From positions 57,165,681-57,229,680 of the forward strand of contig CM051025.1 in assembly GCA_027627225.1 (NCBI GenBank): 64,000 nt of DNA, in the 5' to 3' direction. This stretch comes from Congeria kusceri (lineage: Eukaryota > Mollusca > Bivalvia > Myida > Dreissenidae). The translations under genes and the position numbers were made by a program. This document shows positions 11,019 to 22,770 of this stretch, one piece after another (positions within the stretch are counted from its first letter, which is position 1; the number at the start of each line of letters is the position of its first letter). Below the pieces are notes generated by a model. It was not told where the DNA came from, did no database searches, and saw nothing but the letters and a program-made list of their open reading frames with translations.

Positions 11019-11823
11019 CAAGTATGATTATCTCCTATGTGTTTACTTCTCACTTGAATTTTGCTATTTTCGGTAAAAAAAAAATAAAAATAAAAATAAT
11101 TTAAGTCAGCATTCCTACCCACGAATCGCTGCGTGCAATTTTATCATTTATTTAATATTTATGAACAATAACTAACACAATATAAATATTTATAGATTAA
11201 TGAAGCCTTAATTTAAACCTGCACAACGAAAATTGAACAAGTGTGTAGATTTCGTCATGCCCATATTGTTACCTTTTAAAAATATGATTAGGACTGTGTA
11301 TTTTTAATGAGAAAATTTTCACCAAGATTTTCGTTCTTTTGTCAGCACATGCTCTAACACAAACACTGTGAAAATAAATTGCTGCTGTAAACACTCTTTC
11401 CCAACCAAAGTAGGCCAGCCAATCAGAACCCACGAAATTATAAGAAGCTTCCAGACGATACAGATCAGCAGGGTCAGGTACAATAACAAAACATATACAT
11501 GAAATAGCAACAAAAATCGGTATTTTAATTACTTTGTTTACAAAGAGCACATTGCGAATTGTGTTTTATCCAACTCAGTGGTGAGATAACAGAATGTATT
11601 AGCGCGCATGCGCCAAAATCGTAAATAAGACCCACGAAATTAGGGCGACACGGCATATATTGTCAATATAATTATGTTCTTAAAAATGATTAGTCATTAA
11701 GCTTATCAAATGAAAGTGCGTCACCGTGAAACTGGTATTGTTACTTAAGCATTTCGATCTTATTGGTTAAGAAGGGGCGGAATCCTAGCAATTTTTAACA
11801 ATAATAATAACAACAACAATAAT

Positions 11824-11857
11824 GATACTACTACTACTACATGTACTATACTACTAT

Positions 11858-11894
<37 letters not shown>

Positions 11895-12005
11895 GCTGCT
11901 GCTACTGCTGCTACTACTACCACTACTACTACTTATACTACTACTACTACTAATAATAATAATAATGCTACTACTACTACTACTAACAATAATAATCATA
12001 ATAAT
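11824..12005. repeat. (ACT)n/(AAT)n trinucleotide tract
   Basis: Imperfect ACT repeats with CTG and AAT variants, about 75 bp outside the outer end of the left inverted-repeat arm. Homopolymeric Thr/Ser frames here are artefacts. Confidence 0.95.
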
Positions 12006-12119
12006 GACAATAATTACAAGGATATCCGTGAATTGATGGATGCTCCCCAATGCGCTTTGCCACGTAAAGGGAATGCAAACAGAAGAGCAGAGTCCAGACA
12101 ATTGTGCTCTATATATTAA

Positions 12120-13010
12120 TTTCTGCAATCATCAAAGTCCCATAACTGTAAGAGAAATCATGGAAGCGGAGCATCTTGGTACAGTGAACATCTCCTCTTG
12201 GTAATAAAGCTTCCCATAAAGTTTTATTGAATATTGGCTAGTAGTTGCTGAGAAACCGTGCAGACAAGAATTGCGCAGTATACACTAATTTCAGGAACCT
12301 TCAAAGTCCCATAACTCCGAGGAAAATTACTGAAAGGGAACATCCTGTTCTGCGCACGCCTCATTTTTTTATAATGAGGCATCACGTACAGTTTTATTGT
12401 ATTCTGGCCAGTAGTTTCGAAGAAATAGCCCAGTCAAGAATTTTGCATTACATTCTACCGTAAATTTCAGAAATCGTCAAAGTCCAATAACTCTGAGAAA
12501 AATCACTGAAGTATAACGCCCTGGTTCAGTGCACACCTCTTGGTAATGAAGATTCCTATAAATTGTCATTGAATTCAGACCAGTTGTTGCGTAGAAATAG
12601 AAAGACAACAATTGTGCACTAAATGCTTATTTCAGAAATCTTCAAAGTCCCATAACTCTCAGAAAAATCATTGAAGCAGAACGCCCTGGTTCAGTGCACA
12701 CCTCCTCTTGGTAATGAAGCTTCCTATAAAGTTTCATCGAATTCAGAACAGAAATTTTGTAAAAATAGACGAGACAAGAATTGTGCACTGAATGCTTATT
12801 TCAGAAATATTCAAAGTCTAATAACTCTGAGAAAAATCATTGATGCAGAACGCCCTGGTTCAGTGCACACCTCCTCTTGGTAATGAAGTTTCTTTGAATT
12901 CTGGTCAGTAGTTGCTGAGAAATACTCTGGACAAAATCGGGACGGACGGATGGACAGCGGACGGACGGACAAAGCGGCGACTATATGCTATCCCGATAAA
13001 TTTTCAGGGA
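12120..13010 (+). repeat. About 167-bp tandem repeat, five units
   Basis: Units marked by CAAAGTCCCATAACTC-like starts near 12139, 12305, 12478, 12645 and 12810. Ends in a GGACGGACGG tail and an ATGCTATCCCGATAAATT segment, a layout I recognise from repeats common in bivalve genomes. The right arm keeps about three units. Confidence 0.85.
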
Positions 13011-13060
13011 GCATAATAATAATAATAATGATAATAACAATAATAACAATAAAAGCATGT
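13010..13060. repeat. (AAT)n microsatellite
   Basis: Imperfect AAT/AAC run; at the matching place in the right arm (26886-26917) there is instead a TAG repeat. Confidence 0.9.
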
Positions 13061-13439
13061 CCGTACAAAACATTTTATGGATGAATGGGTGTGATATTTT
13101 AATTACTATGCACACACACTAAATGTATGACTGGGTCAGCGGTATCATGAAAGTTTTTACAAAACGATATTCGGCGTCTGTAGTAATTGAACTTCCAACA
13201 TAAAACCGTTTACTAGAAACCGTTTTCAAACTAAACCAACAAATAACGAAACTATAATTGGAATATAAAAACAATAAGATCAATCAGTACCTACATTATG
13301 TCGATTAAAGTGCACGAAGTTCTGTGTGTTTGTTTCTCAAATATAATTCACTTACTCTGTCGTATACGACTTAATCCGAAACAATACTCACATACCAAAT
13401 CACGCCTCCTAACATACCATTATATATTTAAGAAATAAT

Positions 13440-14100
13440 TTATTTATAATATTTATCGTTGTTATAAACAAAGATTTGGAGTTCTGATGCGTAGGAATTA
13501 AACCACGAGGACGTTAGCATCAGTTGTCTAATAGCCACGCATAAGAACGACAAAGAGTTGTTAATTGGTCGATAAACAACGATAATGCGAAAATGGCACG
13601 AGATTCTAACATTATTTGACATATAGTTTTGCAAATGTAATTGGAACTTCTTTTTCCTATGCTGAATCGGGACTTCTTTTGCGTTGTTTGTTGGATAGTT
13701 TAACAACGATAATTGTGTTCTTTTTCTATAGAAAAATTAGCGATTTTCATATAAGAATTTACGTTATTTATGTGTGTGTGTTTTTAAAACAGTAAAAAAA
13801 ATGTGTATGCTCTTTTAGAAATAATGTTAGATTTATCGTTGTTAATCGGCCAATAAACAACGATTTGGAGAATGACAAAGAGTTGTTTATTGGCTGATAA
13901 ACAACGAAAAAGCGAAAATTATTTCGATTCTAACATGATTTGACATATATTTTGGCAAAATTTGTAATTGGAACTATTTTTCACAATGCTCCGCTCACAA
14001 TCGGGACTTCTTTTTACGTTGTTTATTGGGTAGTTTAACAACCATAATTCTGCTCTTTGTCTTTAGAAAAAAATTAGCGTGTATCATGTTAGAAACAGTT
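13440..14100 (+). repeat. Two degenerate units with CGGCCAATAAACAACG motifs
   Basis: Two related blocks (13450-13750 and 13830-14100) each contain GTTGTTTATTGG-type palindromic motifs, a CGGGACTTCTTTT segment and TAGTTTAACAACNATAATT. Mirrored at 25790-26490 in the right arm. Function unknown. Confidence 0.75.
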
Positions 14101-14932
14101 AATAAAGAATGATCGACAAACTTGATGTATACCTAGACGGTAATATATCGAGTACTCGGCAAGAAACTTTAACGGGTATTTTTTTTTTGTTCGAAGTATG
14201 CACGTGCATTACAATTTTGTAAAAAAAGTTACGACTAGATTAAATCTCGTTGAGTTGTAAATAATTTTTGTCAAGTCTCTTGCCTATAATTATATAAGTA
14301 GAGTTATTGCCCTTTTTTTTCATAAGAAAAACTGCAAAATGGACTTTCTACAAAATACAGGGGCTATATCCACAATGCAACTAAGGGAAATCTTAACTTC
14401 AGTCATATTTAAGGGAAAATTTCAAATACATTTTTCCTTGTGAAAATCAATATTTTATATCTGAAATATGGAAAAATCAGAAGCTCTGACTGATTATTTA
14501 CCAGTTTAAAACCATTAAATACAAAACAAACTTGCTATAAACCAACCATATACTGAAGGATATTATTTTTTAATTTAAGGAATTTACTTCAGTTTGTACT
14601 AACGAGCTTTGTGGATTTCATCTGATGTTGACCAAACTTGTAACGCTTGTGTATGTCTATACAGTTTCTAAATATTCCAAAAATCGTCTAGATTTGGATA
14701 CCAACACCAGAGTTATTTCGCCTTGACAGTGAGAAAAATCAAAAACAATAATCTATGAGGACAGTGACTTCATTTTTGTCTAATCTTGACCAAACATGCA
14801 CTGTTTGTGTATGACCATAAGGTCTCAGTCGAAGTTAAATATAGGCCAGATACGACATGACAAAGTTATTGCTCCTTATTCGTCAAAACAAATCCATAGT
14901 TCATCAACAATTGGCCTTCAGTCTCGAAAGTT

Positions 14933-15564
14933 ATAGTGCGAAATTATTAACCTGACACTCATTAAGCTTCGTGACAACCTTATTGTGTTCGGTTGTTTGC
15001 GTTGTTTTGAACGAGTTTCTGTTATTGGAATTTATGTTGATATAGATTTAAATACGTTGTAGCCAGAGTGATATTTAATGGTCGTGTGGTATATGTGCTA
15101 GCGCCGCACGCCTGCGAACCGAGTGACAGCGACCTTTTGTAAAGTGTTATGAGTGATCATTAATATATGCAGATCATTATATATTAATTAAAACATGTAG
15201 AATATTTTATTGTGTTACTTTCATTTGTTAATTATATTTATTGTACATTTACCAAATTTTAAATTACAATCACACACTCAGTGGATGAATAGTGAAAAAC
15301 GCGGGTACGTCACCATAACATAAAGTGAAAAATAAAATGTTTATAAAATGTCGGCGCTGAGACTCAAACTCCAAACCTCGCATCGCCAGCACGGTATCTG
15401 TTGCACTACACCATTCACACTTTACGATATATCAACTAATATGATATCAATTTACATTGTAGTATTGCATATAGGTTACGCTCGATACTTGTCGTGGGAT
15501 CTATAAATAAATCCCGATTGCATACGGAATATTCATGAGTGTCAGGTTAATAATTTCGCGCTAT
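14933..15564. mobile_element. TIR element with tRNA-like module, copy 1
   Basis: 632 bp bounded by 30-bp terminal inverted repeats (14933-14962 and 15535-15564, one mismatch). The repeat contains GCGAAATTATTAACCTGACA. The ends lie at TATA sequences, consistent with TA target use, but the TSD is not provable. No transposase is encoded, so it is non-autonomous. Confidence 0.85.
15353..15415 (-). other. tRNA-like pol III promoter module
   Basis: On the minus strand TGGTGTAGTGCAAC resembles an A box and GGAGTTCGAGTCT a B box, about 40 bp apart, as in a tRNA or tRNA-derived SINE. The segment lies inside the TIR element; no intact cloverleaf was folded. Confidence 0.55.
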
Positions 15565-16929
15565 ACCTTTTCATTCAGTGTTGACTAAACTTGCACAGTT
15601 TGTGTTTGACCTTAAGATCTCATCGGGGTGCAATAATGGGCCAGATAGAACCAAAACCACTAGAGTTATTTCCCCTTTTTTATGAGAAAACTTGCAAAAA
15701 AAAAATTGTGCATCATAGAAACTTCAGTTTTCATATAATTTTGATTTGCACAGATTGTCGATGACCAAAAAATCTTGGAATTGCGAAAAATTTTCCAGAT
15801 TGTAGTACAAATACTAATTATTGACCCTTGCGTGTGACAAATTATGCAAACAATGCACAATGTGCTGGATAGAGACTTCATTTTTCACTTGGGATGGCAT
15901 CAAACAGTATTTCAGTGTAACGGTAAACCTACTAATTGAGTTAGTTTCTTGCGCTGTAACAAATAAAATGAATGTCATTTAGAAAGACCTAAAACACAAT
16001 TGAAATGCAAATGCATCCAGTACGATGGTGTGTTGGACTGACTAGTCTTAATCTCTGATATATGTGTTATGCTGATATGTGTCTTTATTGCTTTCACTGG
16101 CGACTGCTTTAATGATTGTTCAATAAAAATAAGAACAGGCAACCGTATATGGAATTCAGCTGGATGTATGAACCTTATGTGATTGCAGAAATTGGATGAA
16201 CCTCTATGTAATGCTTGCGTGATTGGGCATGGTCTTGGTCTTGGTCGCAACATTTTTGACCATAAATGAATGTGTATTGCACCAGTTGATTGCCAGCAGA
16301 AACGGAAATAGGCCGGACAGGCATCTGTATAGCATATGTTTATTGCCGGGTTAACTACAGTAGTAAGCCTGTCATTTGCGAGGTCAACAAAGTAAGCAAG
16401 GCGATGACATTCAGATCTCACAGCTGTCATTGCCAGTACTCAGGTGAGCGCTTAGGGCCATCATGGCCCTCTTGTTTTTATAAATGCCATACACACTAAA
16501 GGTATTATATTACAATGAATTCATGAAGTGCATTTTACACAGTACATTTTTTATTTCAGTCTGTTGTTGTGGATTAATTGTGGAACATGTGTTAACACGT
16601 TCATATTATGATGGTTACATGTTGAAGCAATGAGACTATACATTTTTACATAAATCGGTATTAAATTATTATCTATTTAGGCGAGAGTTTTTCTATTTCT
16701 TGGTTCTCGGAACCGGGGAAAATTGGTTATACATTGGTCATAATTAGAAATATTCACTGTAAGAGTGTTTTTTTTTAACCAAATAAGTTTGTGACTTTTT
16801 GTGTTATACTTACAGAGTTATGAATTATAAGCAGATTGAATTGGAACAATGTTGCCAAATTGTGTTGAAATTACTCCTTCACAAAACTGTCGTCATCAAA
16901 ATACTTCTCATAATTTCTATTCTTTCAAA

Positions 16930-17760
16930 AACATGACCGCCAGGAGCGAGCCTTCTCCTTAATAACTATATTGAAAAACGTCTTGTCTGCAACCACTGGC
17001 CGGATTTAAGAATAATTTCACAGAAATGTGCCTTGAGTGACCTTGTACCAAATTCCTGCAAATCATTTTGATTCGTTAAAAAAAACCCGGCCGCCCGTGC
17101 TTGGGGCAGTTTTCCTTAAATTGCGGTATTGAAAGCTTTTCAAATCTTACTGCAAGAACCAATAACTTGATTCCGAAATAATTTCAGAAAAATGCACCTT
17201 GGGTGACCCTCTTCCAAATTCTTTAAAATCATTTTGGTTCGTGAAAATTATGTTTACTTTATGTGTGCTTGCTCGGTTTACTTTATGTGTGCTTGCTCGG
17301 TTTACTTTATGTGTGCTTGCTCGGTTTACTTTATGTGTGCTTGCTCGGTTTACTTTATGTGTGCTTGCTCGGTTTACTTTATGTGTGCTTGCTCGGTTTA
17401 CTTTATGTGTGCTTGCTCGGTTTACTTTATGTGTGCTTGCTCGGTTTACTTTATGTGTGCTTGCTCGGTTTACTTTATGTGTGCTTGCTCGGTTTCGATT
17501 TTTTTACAAAACTGTTCCTTGTGTGAGTTTCTACCAAATTCCATCAAGTCATCACAAACATGGCCACCAGTAGTGGGGCACTTTTCCATATATGGCTATA
17601 TTGAAAACTTAGAAAATCTTTTTGTCTAACAACCACTTGCTCTATATAGAAATAATTTCACTGAAATATTCCTCGGGTGACCCTCTGCCCAATAGCTTTA
17701 AAATGTTCTGATTTTTTTTTAATACACATGGTTGTCAGTGACCCGTCGTTATTGTCTGTT
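16930..17760. repeat. Degenerate repeat region (GGGTGACCCTCTNCCAAAT family)
   Basis: Three related blocks (about 16930-17100, 17100-17250 and 17510-17720) share AATAATTTCACNGAAAT, TGGGTGACC...CCAAATTC and TATATTGAAAA motifs. The 24-bp array at 17253-17492 is embedded within the second block. Confidence 0.7.
17253..17492. repeat. 24-bp tandem array, ten perfect units
   Basis: Exactly 240 bp: ten identical 24-bp units beginning TTTACTTTATGTGTG and ending TTGCTCGG. Because 24 is a multiple of 3 and the unit has no stop in any forward frame, all three forward frames read as repetitive peptides; none has other coding support. Confidence 0.98.
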
Positions 17761-18119
17761 GTTAGTATTTTTCTTCAAATATCTCTGAAAACACTATTAC
17801 ATTTGTATGTTCAATAATAATTTATAGAAATTTGATCTTCACAATTCACACTTTTAACGGTGTTCCAAATAACGGTGTTCTTCTGCATGTTTCTTTGCCA
17901 GGACGTTGTTATAATGGTTCTGCAGCTTGTACCTGCCACGCTGAACCTACAACTGTATTCGACGGATAACTTTGTACAGTATTAAACATATTGAGCTCAC
18001 GTGTTGCTTACATAAGTTATAAATTATTGATATAAGTACAAAGCACCTATGAGAAATATATACAATCATTTTATGTACATTAACCACCTCATATACATTT
18101 AATATATATTAATTTTTAT

Positions 18120-18300
18120 AGATGTACAGTTCAGGCCGTGCGAAACCCGCAAAGTTCGCGATATGCGACGAGCTGATTTTATCGCGAAGCGCAGAGCGCT
18201 CGCTGGCGATGTCATGAATTGTCGAACAAAACTTCGCGCCTGTTCGCGAAGTTCGACTGGCGAAGGATTTTGTCCCGCCACAAATCGTTACAAGAAAGTT
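18120..18300. repeat. GC-rich block with TTCGCGAA palindromes
   Basis: A CpG-rich island in AT-rich DNA with repeated TTCGCGAAG/CGCGAAGC motifs and short inverted repeats. Probably a small dispersed element; no coding support. Confidence 0.4.
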
Positions 18301-18562
18301 ATTAGTGAAAATGCATTCTCTATCAGCGGTCAATTAAATATTCCTTTTAAAAAAACTTTCCGGAATGTTTATTTGAATGTAATACTGTCCATTATCGTAT
18401 TGTTCGTATCATTCAAACATACATTCTTGACGACACTATAACGACATTTTTAAACAAAGAATAATCAAGTTATATTATAATGTACAGGTCTATTAATTAC
18501 GAACATTATAAAAAGAAAGAATCAGAATAAAGTTATTGAATACTACAACGTAAATGTATATA

Positions 18563-18825
18563 TGAGCCGCGTCGTGGGAAACTGGACTTAATGCATGTGC
18601 GTAAAGTGTCGTCCCGGATTAGTCTGTGCAGTCCGCACAGGCTAATCCAGGACGGCACTTTCCGCCTATGGTGGATTTATATTTAGAAGAGACTTCCTTG
18701 AAACAGAAAATACCATACAAGCTGAAAGTGCCGTCCTGGATTAGCCTGTGCGGACTGCACAGGCTAATCCGGGACGACACTTTACGCACATGCATTAAGA
18801 CCGGTTTTCTCACGACGCGCCACAT
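18563..18825. mobile_element. Palindromic GAGGCG MITE
   Basis: 263-bp full-length copy in forward orientation, in the loop between the inverted-repeat arms. Confidence 0.93.
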
Positions 18826-19589
18826 ATTTATTTTGTTGAACGTTAAATGGATAATCGTTTATCGTGCTTCATACGTTATATCAACAATATAAATAGTTAA
18901 ATTTAGATTAATAAAAATGCAATATAATAATGTTCTTATTGACAAGTATGTTCCAATTGATAGTTTAACTGGTTGACAAATGTCTAAACTTTAACACAAA
19001 TAAATGAGAGACTATATAATGATAATTGACAAACAAAAGCTCATAGTAGCGACATAAGAGGTGTTTGCTCCCTTTAAGATTTCACTACCTCTGATGATCA
19101 ACTAAGGAATGCTATTTTAGATCAGTCCACTTAATAGTCGGATAACTGGTTATTCGTTGCCATCCTTAAAAAACTATAATATTTTGCAATAAAAATTGGA
19201 TAAATTATGAGCACGTACTTTCATCTCATGAAGACTGCATATGAACATGTGAAAACACCCTATGGTGTGTGTATGATCAATACGCACATGACACCCCCAT
19301 TTATTGTGAACCGGTTGTCTGTAGAACAAATTATGTTTTCTTCTTCAAACAAATTTAGACGTCAATACAATAACTGTTGTGATGGCATTTGTTTGATGTG
19401 CATTTATTGAGTTTAACGGTGAGTTAACAATAAGTAAATTTTATAAATACATTTTAAAATGAAACAATACCTTTCAAATTAATATAGAAACATACGCAGG
19501 ACTGGATCCAGACATGACCGTCCTGTGGGGCACGAGCCAGACAGAATGTGGGTCTTATTTATTCGTTCGTCCTGTCATTTATTGTCTCG

Positions 19590-19890
19590 TTCAATTATTA
19601 ATCCATTCATTCATTTGTGCAATCATTCATTCATTTACTCGCTCATCCTTTCATTTACTCACTCATTCATTGATTAATTTCGTTACTCTTTCATTCATTC
19701 ATTAACCCATTAATTAATTAATTAATTAACTAATTAATTCATTCATTCATTCATTCATTCATTCATTCATTCATTCATTCATTCATTCATTCATTCATTC
19801 ACTTTCATGAGTAACTCATGTATCGATCCATTAGTCCATTTGTCCACTCAGAATCAACCCAAATCCATCCATCCATCTATCATGCATATA
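19590..19890. repeat. (ATTC)n tetranucleotide tract
   Basis: Imperfect CATT/ATTC repeats becoming pure from about 19739 to 19800, followed by related CCAT motifs. Confidence 0.95.
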
Positions 19891-20037
19891 CGTGGAAATA
19901 TCCCGGCAAAACCCACACCTATATTAATAGGTTAAATATTAGATTAAATAAATACATCAAGAGGTAGCATAGTTTGACCGAAATATGACAGTTATTTAAT
20001 GAGCCCGCAGGGCGAGATTAAATAATTAATATCTAGA

Positions 20038-20553
20038 ACAGAACAGAACAGAACAGAACTTTTATTGGTGACTTGCACAAAAGTACATCGTCAAAGCAAA
20101 TTCAGTACAAATAAACAATTATATGTCACATAATAAGTTAAAAGGCTTAGAAAGTAGATACCATACAATACAGTCTTTTGAGAAAATAAGAAAAAAAGAA
20201 AGGAAAAAGAGGGTGAACAAAATCAATGAATAGCTAATAGCGTGGAATTTCTAAGAGCCAACGCCTGCTTTAAAAATCTAGCAACATTAAGCAATACAGT
20301 TCTATTTTGCGTATTGATTAATTCAAGAAATTTAAACATTGAAGGTTTCTTAAAATAATAACGGGATAAAAATTTCTTTCTTAAATCTTCGAATAAAGGG
20401 CATATACACATAAAATGATATTCGTCTTCAATATCATTTTTATTGCATAATAAGCAAAAACGTTGATTTCTGTCAATTCTATTCCTACTATACCGGCCTG
20501 TTTGAATTCGGAGGGGATGTTCTGACAGTCTAAGCCTCGTGAAGAAGCATCTT
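20038..20553 (-). mobile_element. 5'-truncated LINE with pentanucleotide tail
   Basis: Minus-strand LINE remnant, flanked by ATCTAGA on both sides (20031-20037 and 20554-20560; the match may reflect the array itself). Its 3' end is four tandem TTCTG/GTTCT units rather than poly(A), as in LINE clades with short tandem-repeat tails. Confidence 0.82.
20223..20548 (-). pseudogene. LINE ORF2 C-terminal fragment
   Basis: Open minus-strand frame with LRLSEHPLRIQTGRY, a CLLCN...IEDEYHFMCICP zinc-knuckle-like motif and LRKKFLSRYY, the usual C-terminal tail of mollusc/echinoderm endonuclease-RT proteins. Everything upstream, including the RT core, is missing. Confidence 0.85.
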
Positions 20554-21159
20554 ATCTAGAGGTAGCATACTTTGACCAAAATATAATAGTTATTTAATGA
20601 GCCCGCAGGGTGAGATTAAATAATTAACATCTAGACGTAGCATACTTTGACCAAAATATAATAGTTATTTAATGAGCCCGACGGGCGAGATTAAATAATT
20701 AACATATAGAGGTAGCATAATCTGAGCGAAATATGATATTTATTTTATGAGCCCGCAGGGTGAGATTAAATAATTTATATATAGAGGTCAAAGGGTGCTA
20801 CGAGTGTTTAATACCATATTTACCATTCAAATCGCAACTTTTTACAATGCCGATCCCAATGGGCACTTGCTAGACACCACGTGATGACTGACATGCTTGG
20901 CATCTCTGTCGTTTCCAAATTTAGCGCTGTCGCAAGTTCACGTGATGCCATACTAAACAATCTCGCTTTTGCCCTTACCCGGTTAGGTAGGTTGATGAAA
21001 AAAGATAATCCTGTCTGAAGGACGGCTGCTGATCGGTACTAATCGGAAATGTTCCGAGCGAAACCTAAGGCTTGGGTTCCATCCCCAGCGTCTGAAAAAA
21101 GCCCTGCATTCGGACATTGATAGATCGTCACAGTAGACACATATACTCTACCATTAGAG

Positions 21160-21460
21160 ACCCAAGTTGTTTTCATTGCAGCCCCAGGGGACAACGACAA
21201 CATATGTATGAACCAAGGCCTATTCCTGGCAATCCTATCAGCGATTGTTTTACCATTGCAGTATCTTCATTCGCTTTTCATTGCAGCCGCAGAGGACAAC
21301 GGCAGCATATGCATGAACCAGGGCCTTTTTTGGCAATCGTCGCCATAATGGTGGCCGGAATTTTTGTTGCTTCTGCCCTCGCCGCCGTCTTCATGTACCG
21401 GAAGTTTCGGGAAAGCGCCAGCCTTCTCAGCAAGTTAGGGGGGCTCTGCAGTAGTTCTTT
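21160..21460 (+). pseudogene. Duplicated, frameshifted transmembrane exon
   Basis: Two related segments each follow a TTTTCATTGCAG acceptor (exon-like starts 21180 and 21286). Copy 1 reads GDNDNICMNQGLFLAIL then degrades. Copy 2 reads EDNGSICMNQGLF, then needs a +1 shift (one base fewer in GGCCTTTTTTGGC) to continue as a transmembrane segment IVAIMVAGIFVASALAAVF and basic MYRKFRESA. It resembles the end of a single-pass membrane protein; the parent gene is not identified. Confidence 0.55.
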
Positions 21461-22498
21461 GAAATTACTATTATTACCAGATGCGTTAAGTACACGCGAT
21501 GTTCGCATTTCGTCGTACATGTCACACATTTCTCGCAATAAAAATATCTTAATATTTATTGTAGTTTTCTTTGTTTGAAATAAAAACCAGTTAATGATGC
21601 CAATAAGCACAACACATACAGACGGAATTACGCTTGTTAACCGAATCATAGTTATAATCTCGAATATTAACTGATGAAATTAAAAGCAAATATTTATGAA
21701 ACAAACATTTTCATTGGGCAATATTGTAAGCTAAAATGGAGAACATTAGTATAGTTACAGAGCCAAGCCCCGGTTTTTCCGATATAATTGTATTGTACAG
21801 TCGCTCTAAAAGTAAGAGGAATCACGCTGCAGGTCTCCATTGTGAGTGTTTACGTTACTCTATGTGGTTCCAAATCATAGGAGTTATGGTTTGCTGAAAA
21901 TACCAATCAGCCGATCCAAAGCCGTTTATAATAACAGGTTCAGTTACTTATTGCATTTTGCACAAGCTTTGCAAATTCAAAGTAAGTACATTAGCACATG
22001 TCATTGATGGAAGTCAGTGTTTAACCTTGTATACTACTTATTACTCGATAGTGTTCACAGTGGGCCAAGTGTACCAGCATAAAATACATAATTGTTCCAA
22101 GCCGTTTGCTAGAAATACTGAATTTTACTTTTGTGTTCAAAACTAGTGGAATCAGTGTACACTGATAGAACTTTTAACCCGACACTTACAATAATCGTAA
22201 TAAAATGGTCATTGTTCAGGGCAATTTAATCAAATTTAGACAATCTTTAATGTAGTGACATACGTATTTGTATGTAAAATTTCGTTCCATTATTTGTCCA
22301 TGTTGGTATAAAAGTTATCATAATAAGACAATAACCCTAAAAATAAAATCGGCAAAGTACCAATATTAACAACTTAAACGATCTAAGGAACGAGACCCAG
22401 GTCCGTTTTTTTTTCATTTTGCAAGAGAAAAGGTAGGTGAGGGAAAAGTATTGATTTGTTGTTTTAATGTATCATTTCATACGAAACCATTCAATGAA

Positions 22499-22770
22499 AC
22501 AAACTCGAGTGAGCATCTTTGGGATAAACTAAACAGACACGTTACAAAGCGACATATAGACGTTGAAATCTGGTGCAATTGGAGCTTGCTCTAACTGATG
22601 AAACGAGGAATATCCCTCCTGAAGCTCTCATAAGAAACCGTATTATTTCCATGAGACATAGGTTCACTCCTGAAGCTCTCATAAGAAACCGTATTATTTC
22701 CATGAGACATAGGTTCATAAATGTCTCAAGAGCCATGGGAGGACATACAATGTATGAATACTTACCAGTA
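22499..22770 (+). pseudogene. Tc1/mariner-like transposase C-terminal remnant
   Basis: EHLWDKLNRHV, then after a frameshift near 22573 LALTDE...IPPEALIRNRIISMRHRF and INVSRAMGGHTMYEY. This matches the Tc1-type ending (HLWD-L, W-IP, I-SM-RR, GG-T-Y). The catalytic DDE region is absent. A perfect in-frame 51-bp duplication (22616-22666, 22667-22717) repeats 17 residues. Confidence 0.85.

Larger units (their letters stand above)
12079..16715 (+). repeat. Left arm of a large inverted repeat
   Basis: From AGAAGAGCAGAGTCCAGACA at 12079 to the GGCGAGAGTTTTTCTATTTC segment near 16680, this arm is the reverse complement of 27363-23180. Correspondence runs through the 167-bp repeats, the CGGCCAATAAACAACG repeats, the nested TIR element and the CATCATGGCCCTCTTGT segment. 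Arms differ by small indels and substitutions and by tandem-unit number, so it is not a recent perfect duplication. Confidence 0.92.
19961..20790 (+). repeat. About 76-bp tandem array split by a LINE insertion
   Basis: Units start at about 19961, 20561, 20637 and 20712 with GGTAGCATA...TTTAATGAGCCCG and end ATTAAATAATTAA-ATCTAGA. The first is separated from the other three by the LINE tail at 20038-20553. Confidence 0.88.

Noticed and set aside
11269..11550. 93-residue minus-strand frame
   Set aside because: No domain, splice signal or repeat-family match; within the length expected by chance in this window.
17199..17629. Three overlapping forward frames of repeated 8-residue peptides
   Set aside because: A consequence of a 24-bp unit without stops; no start context, domain or splice signal supports translation.
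19507..19560. Possible exon after an ATACGCAG acceptor (LDPDMTVLWGTSQTECG)
   Set aside because: The short open stretch runs straight into the ATTC microsatellite with no convincing donor or partner exon.
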